64,000 nucleotides of DNA from NCBI GenBank assembly GCA_036365455.1, contig JAWQUS010000007.1:20724001-20788000 (forward strand), given 5' to 3'. Below are positions 1 to 11,129 of this stretch, piece after piece. This stretch comes from Macrosoma leucophasiata (taxonomy: Eukaryota; Arthropoda; Insecta; Lepidoptera; Hedylidae). Each line of letters begins with the position of its first letter. Position 1 is the stretch's first letter. The translations under genes were made by a program, and so were the position numbers. The notes beneath the pieces are model-generated. The model saw only the letters and a program-made list of their open reading frames with translations. It ran no database searches and was not told where the DNA came from.

Positions 1-9
1 GAGGTAGAA

Positions 10-90
10 TGTCTATAGGATGCGGTGCAGTCATTACTTAACATCCATGTGAACTGCACCCCTGTTTGCCACCTTCGTCACATAAAAGAA
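10..90 (+). repeat. Family A retroposon, 3' end
   Basis: 5'-truncated copy of the commonest repeat in the window. It keeps the 3' end (…cattacttaacatccatgtg…) and an A-rich tail. See 59303-59592 for a full copy. Confidence 0.75.
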
Positions 91-380
91 AATAATATTA
101 TGCAATAATTTATAAGTGGAAAAGATATTTATAAGTGGAAAAGGTTCTTTGGAAGCAATTTCTACAAAATAGGCAGATGCCACCACAGTCTTAAGGTAAA
201 TTAAAAATAGCTGTTTTATTAGGTACATTTCAGCTTATAGGTAATAATTAAATGAGATTTCGAAACATACTCGTATTATCCGAGTATAGTAACAGTTGTT
301 AAAAATATAATGGCCAAATACTCAAACGTCACTTAATTTTAAGCAACCCTCAAATATAAGCTACCTCTGTCGTTTGCGCG

Positions 381-700
381 CATAAAGCAACACGGGGCAC
401 CGGCCGCGGCGGGCCGTAGGGGGGAGTAGCCATATCGTTAATTACCGATGCAAAACAGTGTGTCATTTTGTGCGGAGGGAAATACGTGCAACACACACAC
501 ACATACTACAAAAACCATCTATTACTACGAAACTCACACCTTGGCTTTAACAAAATACATAAACAATTTCACGCACACACTCGTATTTAAACATCTAGGC
601 GACCGGCATGGGCACATTTGTGCTTGTACTTTGACAGAAGGGAACGCCTGCATATGGTTACTCCCTCCGGTCCGCCGCGGCCGGTGGCCCGTGTTGCTCT
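381..700. mobile_element. Family B hAT-like MITE, full copy
   Basis: A non-autonomous element with terminal inverted repeats of about 50 bp: the left end starts cataaagcaacacgg and the right end finishes ccgtgttgctct, both followed inward by a CCGGCCGCGGCGG-type GC block. It is flanked by the 9-bp direct repeat GTTTGCGCG (372-380 and 701-709), which I take as the target duplication. No transposase is encoded; open frames inside are incidental. Target duplications of 8-9 bp fit the hAT superfamily. Other copies lie near 5576, 19798, 24488, 28265, 49252 and 54803. Confidence 0.75.
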
Positions 701-2218
701 GTTTGCGCGTCTTAATAGATGTAAAACACTTTTAAGTCTCACTTAAATTTAAGAAACGTAACTCAGTTAAAGTGCTAAAGACTTTTTGGATCGATTTTGA
801 ATAAATGTAACCTAGAGATAAACTACCCACGTGTATCTAAGTAATTTTTACACAATGTGGTAGACTTTTTATTACATTAAGCTCTCAACTCAAATTACTC
901 ATTTAAAAAAGGTTCCCTTTTTATCGATGAAGTTAATAAATATCACAACACATAAAATACTTACCTGAAACGTCAAAAAACCAGAAGTCAAATAAAAATG
1001 CCCTAAGTTTTTAATGTTATACGATCATAATTTTATTACTCCCTTTATGGCTCGTATATTAAACTTGGCCCAAAAATTTTATAGCCCCCTATTTACAACA
1101 AAATCAATAAACTGCCTTGTTATAAACGTATTCCACAATTCTCATAAATAAATTTTTAAATCAGTTATGGGAATAAATAGAAATGTAAGTAGAAAATCTA
1201 AAGGAGTTATTACTCTAAAAGACTCTACCATTCTCTATCTCAACATGCAAAAGTTCATTTAAAAAGTACCTTTATGTTTTTATATTAATTAAGTAAATAT
1301 TCATACTTCGCCGTTATAACTTTATTCAATCCACTTATTCGTTTCAAATGATATCCTGTCTTCAGAAAAAGTAATGAGTAGATTAGAAGGTGTATAACGA
1401 GTCGTTTTAGGTACACCAACACAATGCCAATATACAAATTAATGAAAATCATACATTCCTTCTGGAAGCCAAGAGTATAAGCTAAATCTAAAACGGTCTG
1501 CCCGGGACCACGGAAGCTGAAAAGCGACCGAAACGTCGGGTTGATTTTAAAAATCATTTTAGTTTAATATACGCGAGATAAATCCGTAAAAATAGTTTTA
1601 TTTCAATGAGTGTAGCTCGCGAAAACCTAAGAACATATCATATAAGCTAAATCTTTTCTTAAAAATAGATGGATATCCGTTTTTAATTACAGTTTATAAT
1701 ATTACTCTTTCTCACTGACACACAATCACATAACACATCACACGCAGTTACCAAGTTACAGAGAATCTCCGGGCAATTACCCGATTTTTCTCTTGCCATC
1801 GCAGATGCGCCGACGACATCTCTATTAGTAAAACGTCATTGAAGTAGGCACAATATTTTTTCTTACATTTGTCTTGGAAGCCTAAGTCACCACATAACCT
1901 AAGCTTGCCAGCAAACTAATCATTAACCAATTACATCTTTCCTTCGATTAATACCTAGAAGAAAAAAAATCTAGTACGTAATAAGAGCCTCGACGCACGT
2001 TTGACCAGCGTTTAAAGTGCAGTTTTATTTTCGCCCCGCCGTTGGTACGTTGAATAAAATTGAAGCGAATACTTCAAGTTGAATGCGAAGGCTAGCAAAT
2101 TACGTAGGTTTCAATTAAGTTGCATTAAAATGTAATTTAATAAGCCGCAATTACCTGTCATGGTCCGCTCAGACCTGATGGATACATGCGAACATTTTTG
2201 CTATTTTTCTAATATTTT
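701..2218. other. Intergenic, AT-rich
   Basis: No gene is supported. The open frames here are short and lack recognisable motifs. The only repeat I recognise is the family K fragment listed separately. Confidence 0.6.
1495..1640 (+). repeat. Family K dispersed repeat fragment
   Basis: A stretch containing ccgaaacgtcgggttgattt and a tail ending ccgtaaaaatag. It is repeated imperfectly near 58785-58880 in the same orientation. It resembles a retroelement 3' end, but no coding sequence is visible. Confidence 0.5.
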
Positions 2219-2748
2219 CAGGGTTCCGTACCTTAAAAGGAAAAAAGGAACCCTTATAGGATCACTCGTGCGTCTGTCTGGCTGTCTGTCTGTCTGTCTG
2301 TCCGTCCTTCACAGCCAATTTGCTCCGAAACTACTAGACCGATTGAGTTGAAATTTGATGAATATATGTAAATTGGTGACCCAAATATGAACACGTCAAG
2401 TAAAATAATACATTTTTAACATGGGGGGGGCACTTTCGGGGGGTAAATCAGAAAATGAAAAAAAAAATCGTAAACTATGTCGTGTGACATATCAAATGAA
2501 AGAGGTTGTTGTCAGCATCTCAGATATATATTTAAGAAAAACGACGAAAATTGACCACCCCCCCCCCCCTATCTCCGAAACTACTGAACTTAAAATTTTG
2601 AAAAAAATGTGGAAAATAGTTCTTTGCTTACAGATTACTGGAAAACCGAGTAGAAGTTTTTCATTACATTTCTTACTCTGTAAATGCACTAAATACGGAA
2701 CCCTACACTGCGCGTGGCCCGACACGCACTTGACCGGTTTTTTTTTAA
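2219..2748 (+). repeat. Family C dispersed element, full copy
   Basis: It starts with gggttccgtaccttaaaagg, carries a (tctg)n tract near 2274-2300, and ends gcacttgaccggtttttttt. Both ends recur in inverted or direct orientation at 20255, 26103, 29893, 51905 and 53340. It is a very common lepidopteran repeat. I see no transposase or reverse transcriptase, so its class is uncertain. Confidence 0.7.
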
Positions 2749-2825
2749 ATGCCTCAGTAGTTCCGGCCCCAGTAGGAAGGCTCCAGTGACCAGCATAGCA
2801 GTAGTGGTCTACTATGACTAGACTT

Positions 2826-3031
2826 TTTTATTTAAATGAAGGTGGCAAACAAGCATGCAGCTCACATTGATGTTATGTGATGACTGCAGCCTATAGACAC
2901 CCACACACATATATATACATTACCACCTGACCGGAACAGGATAGTGCTGAAAACTACCATTAGGCAAGTATATTAGGTAATGCGGTAATGCCTACGCCCG
3001 CGAGCTCCGTCAGTGGAGCTCTACCACCAGT
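2826..3031 (-). repeat. Family A retroposon, internally deleted
   Basis: Reverse-orientation copy with both ends present (ggtggcaaacaagcatgcag … ctccaccaccag-type end). The centre is lost and replaced by a short (at)n stretch at about 2912-2926. Confidence 0.8.
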
Positions 3032-3439
3032 ATATAATATTGGTTACTACCTTCGCTGATAGAGAACCTTCCTTCTTTGCGCATTTCTAGACAGCTAAAC
3101 TATTATCTACTGAGTGAAATCAATAATCCTATCAATAAAAAAATATAAAAATTGACTCATAGTCTACACCAGCCCTAAGGATGGAAATTGAATTAACAAT
3201 AAGAGCAGGAGCTGGTTCGTTTTCTTAGAAAAATTATTGCCCTTTATTTAAGATTATGGGTAATCTTTCTTTATTATTTTTTCATTTGTTATAGAGCGTG
3301 AGACAAACGAGTATTGTTCTACTTTGTGGTTTAATTGTTTAATCGGAACTACAAATCAATTTAACATAAATATGCGTAGTTGCATCTATTATTATATTTA
3401 ATAATGTGTTTTATGTATGCAAGTAGATAAGACAGTATA
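3032..3439. other. Intergenic, nothing recognised
   Basis: AT-rich sequence without a supported ORF or known repeat. Confidence 0.5.
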
Positions 3440-3712
3440 TCCATACTAATATTATAAATATGAAAGTGTGTGTTTGTTTGCCCGTCTTTCACGTGAAAAC
3501 GGAGCAACGGATTGATGTGATTTTGAGATTTTTATTTCGAGATAGTTAAGGGGGTGGAGAGTGACATAGGCTACTTTTTGTTCCGTCATATGGGTAGGGC
3601 CTCCCTTAAAAGGGGGTGGAAGTTGCAAGGTAAATGGCTGAAAATTGGTATACAATAATATACTTATAGGTAAAACGAAAACCACGCGAGCGAAGCCGCG
3701 GGCAACAGCTAG
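3440..3712 (+). mobile_element. Short non-autonomous Helitron-like element
   Basis: It starts TCCATACTAATATTATAAA and ends CTAG, inserted between A (3439) and T (3713) as Helitrons do. A small GC hairpin (cgcg…cgcg, about 3684-3700) precedes the 3' end. There is no Rep/helicase ORF. The same terminal style is widespread in Lepidoptera. Confidence 0.75.
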
Positions 3713-3799
3713 TTAATTAATAAGTTAATGGAGAATATCCTGTAGAATATCAAATGGGTCTCAAAGTCTCATAATTTAACACTTTTACTACAATTTTAT

Positions 3800-3880
3800 T
3801 GATGGTAGAGTTTCAGTGTAGGAGCTGGAGGGTGTAGGCACCACTGCATTACTTAATCTATCTGCCGCCAAATGATAGTG
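3800..3880 (+). repeat. Family A retroposon, degenerate 5' fragment
   Basis: Weak but ordered similarity to the family A 5' half (ggtagag…caccactgcattac…ccgccaaatgatagtgtt). Confidence 0.5.
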
Positions 3881-3934
3881 TTGCCGACCTGCTGCTAGTT
3901 TAGATAACAAAGGAGACCTTAGGTTTAGCGATCT

Positions 3935-4814
3935 GGCAACCCTAGCTGCATATACGTCCCACTGCAGGGCACGAGTGTCTCCCCTTTTTGGGGGGAGGCC
4001 TGGAGCTTACTCCAACCACGCTGCTCCAATGCGGGTTGGTGGAGGTGGGTGGGTTAGTGGCCAACCCGCTGTCGGATGTTTTCAAACCGCCCATAAGGTC
4101 TCCGATAAGGTTTAACGACTGCTATCTATCGATAGCAACCGGGACCGACGGCTTAACGTGCCCTCCGAAGCACGGAAACCGACACCCGTCCGCGCCCGTA
4201 GTACTTAACCGAGTAGATCGCTTACGATCTACACCAGCCGCTGGGCCATGCGCGCTTCCCGCTGGGCCATGCGCGCTTCTTTTTCAACTTTACATACCTA
4301 CTAGGATTCTCTGACACCACATCTCGGATTTTTTCTAAGTGGACTTAATTTTAAAAAATCATTTAAACATACCGGCAGTAAAATATAAAGTAATGGTGGC
4401 AAGCAACGTAAGGGAGCAGAGTCTAGGGATGTCGATGGCCTGCGATACGTTCCAAAGCACAGATTTTTTGGACATCAGTATTTTTTGTGTAGATCGGAAG
4501 CGATCTACTCGGTTAAGCGATGCGGGCGCAGTCGGGTGTATGATGGGTGACCGCTAGTGGCAAATTAAAATGCGCGTTTCCGTGCTTCGGAGGGCACGTA
4601 CAGCCGTCGGTCCCGGTTGCTTTCGATAGATAGCAGTCTTTAAACCTTGTTGTCGGCCTTATGGACGGTTTGAAAAACATCCGACAGCGGGTTGGCCACT
4701 AACCCTTATCTCCACCAACCCGCATTGGAGCAGCGTGGTGGAGTAAGCTCCAGGCCTCCTCCCAAGAAGGGGAGAGACTCGTGCCCAGCTGTGGAACGTA
4801 TAATGGGTTGCCAT
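3935..4814. repeat. Large inverted repeat of a LINE-like 3' end
   Basis: Two arms (3935-4237 and 4487-4814) are reverse complements of each other over about 300 bp at moderate identity, separated by a 249-bp spacer. The right arm ends with a (tta)n-type tail at 4816-4830, as lepidopteran LINE 3' ends do; the left arm reads the same unit on the minus strand. The spacer holds a ~20-bp tandem doublet (cgctgggccatgcgcgcttc). It could be two opposed retroposon insertions or one fold-back element. Confidence 0.7.
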
Positions 4815-4830
4815 TTTTATTATTATTATT

Positions 4831-5419
4831 TATACTCAGAAGATAAAGTGAAAGGAACCCTAAAACCGACCAATTTGTTATTTCACTCGCCAAATAATCC
4901 GCTTATCTCACCATAAAGGCATTAATTGAAAACGGTCACAACACAAACCATCGAAGTGTGTCTCGCCGTTAATAATTCACTGTCTGACAAATCCCATCCG
5001 CGAATATAATCCGCGATTTAAGCAAATTGGACCTTATAACTTTTATAACTTAAGAATAAAAATTCAGCTGAAACTCGCGTTGATTCGCACAGACTGGTCC
5101 AGTTTCAAAGATACGGCTGTCAAGAGGCTTTAATCATTTTTACTGTCTGACTTAAGCCTATTCTATAAATAAATTAATACTTTGTGTCTTAAACAGTTGG
5201 TACTTACAGTAGTAACCGAAATCAAATAAATATCAATCATTGTCATAGATAATGAGCATTTTGTATAGGCGCCTATAGGTTTGTGTTAAATTGGTATCAA
5301 TTACAAGACGAATGTAGAATGTAGCCGTGAAGACAAATAAAAAATTAATTGAATTAGTATCTCAGAAAAAAAATCATAAAAGAATTATACCACGGAACGA
5401 AAAAGCATATCATATCAGT
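4831..5419. other. Intergenic, nothing recognised
   Basis: AT-rich; no supported gene, motif or repeat. Confidence 0.5.
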
Positions 5420-5567
5420 ATTTTTTTATGATACGAAGGTGGCAAACAAGCATGCAGTTCACATAGATGTTAAGTGATGACTGCAGCTTAGAGACATTTA
5501 CACAAAAACCAGATACGTTGCCGCCCCTGAGGCTTAAGTTCTTATGTCCCCGTGATAGTTATGAGCT
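5420..5567 (-). repeat. Family A retroposon, truncated
   Basis: The reverse-orientation 3' half, beginning with a T-run (the A tail on the other strand) at about 5421. It stops just before the family B copy at 5576. Confidence 0.7.
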
Positions 5568-5575
5568 GGCCATAC

Positions 5576-5822
5576 TCATAGAGCAACACGGGCCAACGGC
5601 CGCGGCGGACTGAAGGGGAGTAGCCATAGCGTTTACTACCGATGCAAAACTATCTGTCATTTTTTGCGGGGGGAAATGCGTGCGACACACACGCACACTA
5701 CAAAAATCGTCTATTACTACGAAACTCACACCTTGACTTTAAACATCTAGGCGACAGTTATAGGCCCATTTGGGCTTGTACTTTGACAGAAGGGAAAGCC
5801 TGCATATGACTACTCCCCTCCG
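5576..5822. mobile_element. Family B hAT-like MITE, right end missing
   Basis: The left end (catagagcaacacgggccaa) and body are present. The copy breaks off inside the right inverted repeat at actcccctccgg, so no target duplication can be scored. Confidence 0.65.
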
Positions 5823-6282
5823 GTGTTGAGAGCATAGAGATATGTGATAGTTTTCCCTTTTTTTCGAGTTTTGCATTTACTCACAGATCGATTAAACAGA
5901 TGACTTAAAGCAGACTATAAATCGTAATTAGTCTAATGATTTATGTACGATACATATCTATTGCATACTAATTAAAGAGAGAAGGAATAGTATGATAAAA
6001 CAGTTGGATAAAATGTTGTTCGTCCTATAAGCTGAGATCATCAATTCAATATCTCATGCAAGGCTCGCAATCAAGAAACTAGAGGTGACTAATTCTAGAG
6101 CACTAAATAGCTTGTTGTTTTGCATTTCATTTACATAATTATCTAATGCTGTAATTGCAACCAGTTAATCAATAAGGACTGACAATAAAAATGCATGTAC
6201 CCGCATTTCGTAATTGCAGAGTAATTAATATACATACTGTATATTGTAATGATATGCACTTTTATTATTACTAAATACTAAC
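5823..6282. other. Intergenic, nothing recognised
   Basis: AT-rich single-copy-looking sequence without a supported ORF. Confidence 0.5.
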
Positions 6283-6433
6283 CCCTTATTCATAAACGTA
6301 TTTAAGTTAAAGTGTTGCTAATCTCTCCTTTGTCTTTTTCCATCCTGCACATTTGACAACGCAACTGACAAAGACAAAGCATTCTATATCATAAATAGCT
6401 AAAACGCATCCAATATACGTTTATGAATAAGGG
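6283..6433. mobile_element. Small MITE with perfect 19-bp inverted ends
   Basis: The left end cccttattcataaacgtat (6283-6301) is the exact reverse complement of the right end at 6415-6433. The interior is 113 bp with no ORF. TAA-like trinucleotides lie near both ends, suggesting a 3-bp target duplication, but this is not clean. Confidence 0.65.
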
Positions 6434-8041
6434 TAAGTTTTATGTCCTCATTTAATGTAGATGTTGTTGCTACAGATGTTTATAATCAAGCATTATGCAG
6501 AATCAACAAAAGAGCTAGCTAGTAAGAAGCTTAGTATATAAACTTTCGAAATGTGAAAAAGAAAGAAGAATAGACAAAAAATGTGTCGAATGTCAGAATT
6601 TGTGTATTTGAAGCTGGTATTCTACCGGCATTCTAGAAGTATTTTATTCGGAAAATTAATATTATTCTATCCTACACCACAAGACTTTAATCGCTAATAT
6701 AAAATTCATATCTACTAAAATTAACACAACTATAACTCAGGCATCCACCAATTTTAACCATAAAACAGATTCGTTATAATAATGGTATTTCACAAACACG
6801 CAATGTTTGCATTTGCGAATAATTGAGATTTGTGTTATTCGATATAGATTATTTATCTAGCCATAAAGTGTATTGTTTATAGCTTGGTCATTGAGCATTA
6901 CCGTTGACGACATATTTATTAGATCAACTTGATTATTTATTTCATGTGCCATAGAATAAGTAACATTTAGAGCGAATACCTACAACGTAGGAAAAGTTTC
7001 GCTGTAAGTGGAAATTGAATCGATGATCTACTCTAGGTGCCAATGCGAAATTCTCCGTACCACATTATTTTTTCCAAGATACATGCAACACAGATTGGAC
7101 TTACAAAGTGAAATATGATGAATAGCAATAAAAAGAGGAAATATATAATAGTAAATGATGAATAATAGGTATCAAAGAAGAGAGTGGGTGAAAGCTGTCA
7201 GTTGCCCAAAACATGTAAAATGAAGGTAGGTATATAGCTACCAATATTATCACATATTTTGTTTTCGTAGAATAGACTATAAAACACCGCCAGATCTTTT
7301 AGAACCCGGCAATAGACAACGAAACAAAAGAAAATTTGAGCTTTTTGAGGTCAGCTACAAGAACTCTGGAAAAATTAAATATAGCAATGGGAAGTTATTT
7401 GGATATCTTGGATAAAAAGGGAATGTACAATCATCAAGCAATTCCAACTTACTCAATACTCAATACCAAACTGGCCGTCCCGAAAGAAATTTTACATTTC
7501 TTCGAAAGGGCATATAGCATTAAAATTTAAATAAGGTTAATTGTTTATTGACGCAACGACACCAAAAACGAAATTGCTCGTTTACAAGGCGATTCGATGT
7601 ATCGATTAATTATTTGATATAAAAGGTAACTCGATATCAATGTCGACACATCAATAGCAGACATCGGCCTCTCGGCGGGACATGTCAATTATAGAACTCC
7701 GGTCGGTGCATTTATTCGCAAACTTATCCGTAATTGAGTAATAATCTGTGTTAAGGAATATGCACACTGATACGAAGTTTATTTGTAGCCTATAGCTTCC
7801 GCATATTAGCTCGTCGAAAGGCGTTGAAAAAGATTTAGAAATAAATATTGATGACTCCAAATTAAAAGTGTCATATGTATAAACGGTAGTGTTTAAAAAC
7901 ATTTTTCTTCATAATACACAACATGCCAACAAAAAATAACAAATAGAATAAAAATAGTGGTCCTAAATTAATAATTAACTAATATATTTCCAACCAAGTA
8001 CCTACTTACACAATTTATACCACCTGTCTATTTATATTCAC
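6434..8041. other. Intergenic, AT-rich
   Basis: No supported gene. A 64-codon open frame near 7336-7530 lacks an ATG and any recognisable motif. Confidence 0.5.
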
Positions 8042-8251
8042 TTATAAATCTATACCATTCACACACATACATGCATCGTAGAACCCCAGAAAGCTGGCCG
8101 CATCGCTACGTCGAATGGCAACGCTAATTTTCTGTCCAAAGAACAAACCAGCCCTCTCATCACGCAAAGCGTCGACTAGGTCAACATGATTGTATTCAAC
8201 CGGGATTCCGTCGCTCTGCATATTGTGGTTCTTCCTATTATGCTTTGGCAT
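8042..8251 (-). CDS. Hypothetical 69-codon ORF, doubtful
   Basis: An ATG-initiated open frame of unknown family, with a charged mid-section (residues include DLVDALRDERAGLFFGQK) and no signal peptide or membrane segment. Its N-terminal ~40 codons are duplicated at 8543-8664 in the tandem repeat, where the frame then runs into different sequence. Keeping this short frame in both near-identical copies is expected by chance after a recent duplication. It could be a relic of a mobile element or noncoding. Confidence 0.15.
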   Translation of the reverse strand: MPKHNRKNHNMQSDGIPVEYNHVDLVDALRDERAGLFFGQKISVAIRRSDAASFLGFYDACMCVNGIDL

Positions 8252-8938
8252 AACTTATTTTGCATACATTTCTTTGTCATATTATTTGTTTAGCATAACG
8301 TTTATTTGTCATACTGCATTGATAGGTAGTCATAATTTTCCTATGGCCTGGTTTGTTTTAGTCTAATTTTGAGTTGCAATTAAAATAATTTTATGCAATC
8401 CAATAAGGACCTACAACAACTACAAGTCTATTAACCATTTTGTCTATAGATATTATGCCGAATATTAATATGACTTTAAATTTTATGCAACCCGACCCCA
8501 ATCCTATTCAACCCGCAGTGGTTTTATTGGTATCAATTAGAACTGTCCAAAGAACAAACCAGCCCTCTCATCACGCAAAGCGTCGACTAGGTCAACATGA
8601 TTGTATTCAACCGGGATTCCGTCGCTCTGCATATTGTGGTTCTTCCTATTATGCTTTGGCATAACTTGTTTTGCATACATTTCTTTGTCATATTATTTGT
8701 TTAGCATAACGTTTATTTGTCATACTGCATTGATAGGTAGTCATAATCTTCCTATGGCCTGGTTTGTTTTAGTCTAATTTTGAGTTGCAATTAAAATAAT
8801 TTTATGCAATCCAATAAGGACCTACAACAACTACAAGTCTATTAATCATTTTGTCTATAGATGTTATGCCGAATATTAATATGACTTTAAATTTTATGCA
8901 ACCCGACCCCAATCCTATTCAACCCGCAGTGGTTTTAT
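8132..8938. repeat. Recent tandem duplication, 411-bp period
   Basis: The 396-bp units at 8132-8527 and 8543-8938 differ at only about four positions (for example attttcc/atcttcc and taacca/taatca), separated by 15 bp. The high identity points to a recent event or to local assembly duplication. The unit includes the 5' part of the small minus-strand ORF. Confidence 0.9.
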
Positions 8939-9535
8939 GACGTCAACGCAAACAGAAAAGTAGATCAACAGTAAAATAAGCAGTCACACGTACGATCATA
9001 TAATTAAGTGCGCAGGCGCTTCGAAAAGGACGATATTTGCTCGCAATTAGTGCCCGCACGGGAAGGCGACTGTAATTTACGGTTGTGCGAATGTTGCAAT
9101 GACGCGCCCGCAGCCACTCGCATTTCCGTGACCAGCCGCGTTTAACAGTTTATGTTGTTAGCGATCCGTTAATTTGTACTACACGTCTATGTCATCCATC
9201 TACAGTAAACAGAAGACTACTAAAACTATTTTCTAGGGTTTACTAGGCCAGTAGGAGAGCACGAGAATTTTTTGGTGATTTAATGGTGATTTAGTAAGAT
9301 ATTTATTGCACAGTGACGTTCAATGCTTCCACACTTACATTCATAGACGCTGATAAAACATCACTTCATTTTTTATGCAGAGACAGAGACTACACGATTT
9401 AACTTGTTTAATTTTTTAAAATAAAAACTCTTTTAGAATCAAACGGAAAGGACAATGATACTGTTCCATACATTTCTGGGCCCAGATGTTAAGACAGTAC
9501 AAATAATTACTAAATCGGTTAAAAATCAAAAATTG
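8939..9535. other. Intergenic, GC-richer island at 8990-9180
   Basis: Non-repetitive in this window. The 8990-9180 part is clearly richer in GC and CpG than its surroundings. There is no ORF. It could be regulatory, but nothing in the sequence proves it. Confidence 0.3.
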
Positions 9536-9700
9536 AAAGCAAAATTTGACGCATCGGTGTGGGACTTCGGTGGCTTGATGGCGGAGCGCCGGACTGGTTA
9601 TCCTGCGGTCGCAGGTTCGATTCCTGCCCGAAGTCAAGTTTTGATTTCCGTTTATTCTTTCATTTCTAAAGTTCACTCGCATGTGTTTTTGCGAAAAATA
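9536..9700 (+). repeat. Family D SINE with tRNA-like head
   Basis: The conserved leader aaagcaaaatttgacgcatc is followed by a tRNA-like segment at 9563-9635. Its 7-bp acceptor pair (gacttcg/cgaagtc), T-arm (gcagg-ttcgatt-cctgc) and B box ggttcgattcc are intact; the D and anticodon arms are imperfect. A shared 3' segment (gttcactcgcatgtg…gcgaaaaata) recurs at 22360 and 23935, so this is a dispersed SINE and not a functional tRNA. Confidence 0.6.
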
Positions 9701-9788
9701 AATAGTAAAAGTACGAATTATGTAATTTTCAAATGACTTTAAAATAATTAATTTTAAATTCGGGGATTTTTAGAGAAGTCAGTAATTG

Positions 9789-11059
9789 AAGTTGGGGAAA
9801 AAGTTTCTTCGCATTTTTTAAGATAATTCAAAACATTTTAATATAGTTTATTTAAATTTAACTAAAGTATGTATGTACCATTTTGTTCGATAACCTTTAG
9901 CCATCTTGTAGGTAGGGACATGATCCCATTGCTATAAAAATTTGGGACTTCTCATCAAAATACCGCGACAAGTGGATTTGGCAGTCCTCTCATGATGTTA
10001 ACCTAACATTGCATAAAGAATTCTGAAGAGACCGAAACAGGTGGAAATCTGGAGGTGCAAGGTCAGGACTATACGGCGGATGCATTAACAGCTCCCAGCC
10101 AAACTCTCTTAATTTTTGCTGAGTGGCTATAGATGTGCGAGGTCTAGCGTTATCATGATGAAACACCACACCCCTTCTGTTCATCAATTCCGGCCGCTTT
10201 CTCTCAACTTCTTGCTTTAATCTCATCAGTTGTTCGCAGCAGAGTTCAGTCCTGCCTGGTGGTAATAGCTCATAATGAATAATGCCCTTCCAATCCCACC
10301 ACACACACAACATCACCTTATTGCGAGTTAACCCGGGTTTCGCCACAGTCTGTGAAGCCTGACCGGCCTTTGACCACGACCTTTTTCGCACGTTCTTGTC
10401 GTACGTGATCCACTTTTCGTCACCAGTTATCAGCTTCCTCAAAAATGATTCGGTTTCATTACGTCGTAATAAAGAATCACAAATGAGTACACGGTTCATT
10501 AGGTTTCTTTCAGTGAGCTCGTGAGGTACCCAAATATCGAGCTTTTTTTTGTACCCAGCTTTTTTCAAATGCGCCAAAACTGTTTTGTGATCAATTCTCA
10601 GTTCTTCAGCTACGTCGTAACTACTGATATGTCGATCTTGCTCCACTTTTTCAAAAATGGCATCCATTTTATCCGTAATAGGGCGACCAGAGCGAGGTGC
10701 ATCTTTGACATCAAAATTTCGGGATTGAAAACGCTGAAACCAAATTTGTGCTACTCTCACAGACACTACACGAGGTCTATAAACATCGCAAATTTTTTTC
10801 GCTGCTTGCGTTGCATTTTTACCTTTTTTGTAGTAAAATTTTAAAATGTATCGAATTTCTTCATTAGATTCACTCATCTTGACAGTACGAAAAACAAATG
10901 AAAATCACACATTTGCCTAATTTGAATTTGGAATTATGTTCTTTAAAATTTTAACTTTCAATGATACCAAAACCAGCCAGATACAAATACTACAGCCAAA
11001 GAGATTTTATTACAAGTTCATACATACTATAATGCGAAAAGACTTTTTCCCCAACCTAT
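9789..11059 (-). mobile_element. Mariner element (DD34D), copy 1
   Basis: A 1.27-kb element with inverted ends (gttggggaaaaagtttcttc and its near complement at about 11032-11059), followed on the right by TA. The left terminal bases are altered. It carries a nearly complete transposase on the minus strand. Copy 2 is at 20612-22192. Confidence 0.85.
9990..10877 (-). pseudogene. Mariner transposase, C-terminally truncated
   Basis: Encodes 295 residues of a Tc1/mariner cut-and-paste transposase, which binds the element's inverted ends and integrates at TA. The N-terminal ~110 residues carry the helix-turn-helix DNA-binding region. The catalytic domain shows GDEKW (D153), HHDN (D242) and YSPDLAPPD (D277), with 34 residues between the last two, i.e. 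the DD34D signature. It starts at ATG 10877. Family proteins are about 345 residues. Here an in-frame TGA after …VRLTS ends the frame early where copy 2 has CGA, consistent with CpG decay. A 3-residue gap after LLPPGRT relative to copy 2 is also seen. Probably inactive, though all three aspartates remain. Confidence 0.85.
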
Positions 11060-11129
11060 TATATATGATCAAAATCAAAAGTTGGGTTAGATTGCTAATT
11101 GTTAACTATATTAGAAAAAGTACTGTGTA

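Noticed and set aside
2260..2310. tctg repeats as a regulatory or CRISPR-like array
   Set aside because: Simple tetranucleotide tract internal to family C; repeats have no spacers.
7336..7530. 64-codon open frame resembling a small protein
   Set aside because: Starts at TTG, not ATG; no known motif and no supporting context.
9563..9635. Possible functional tRNA gene
   Set aside because: Acceptor and T-arms pair, but the anticodon stem is mismatched and the flanks are shared with other copies; treated as a SINE head.
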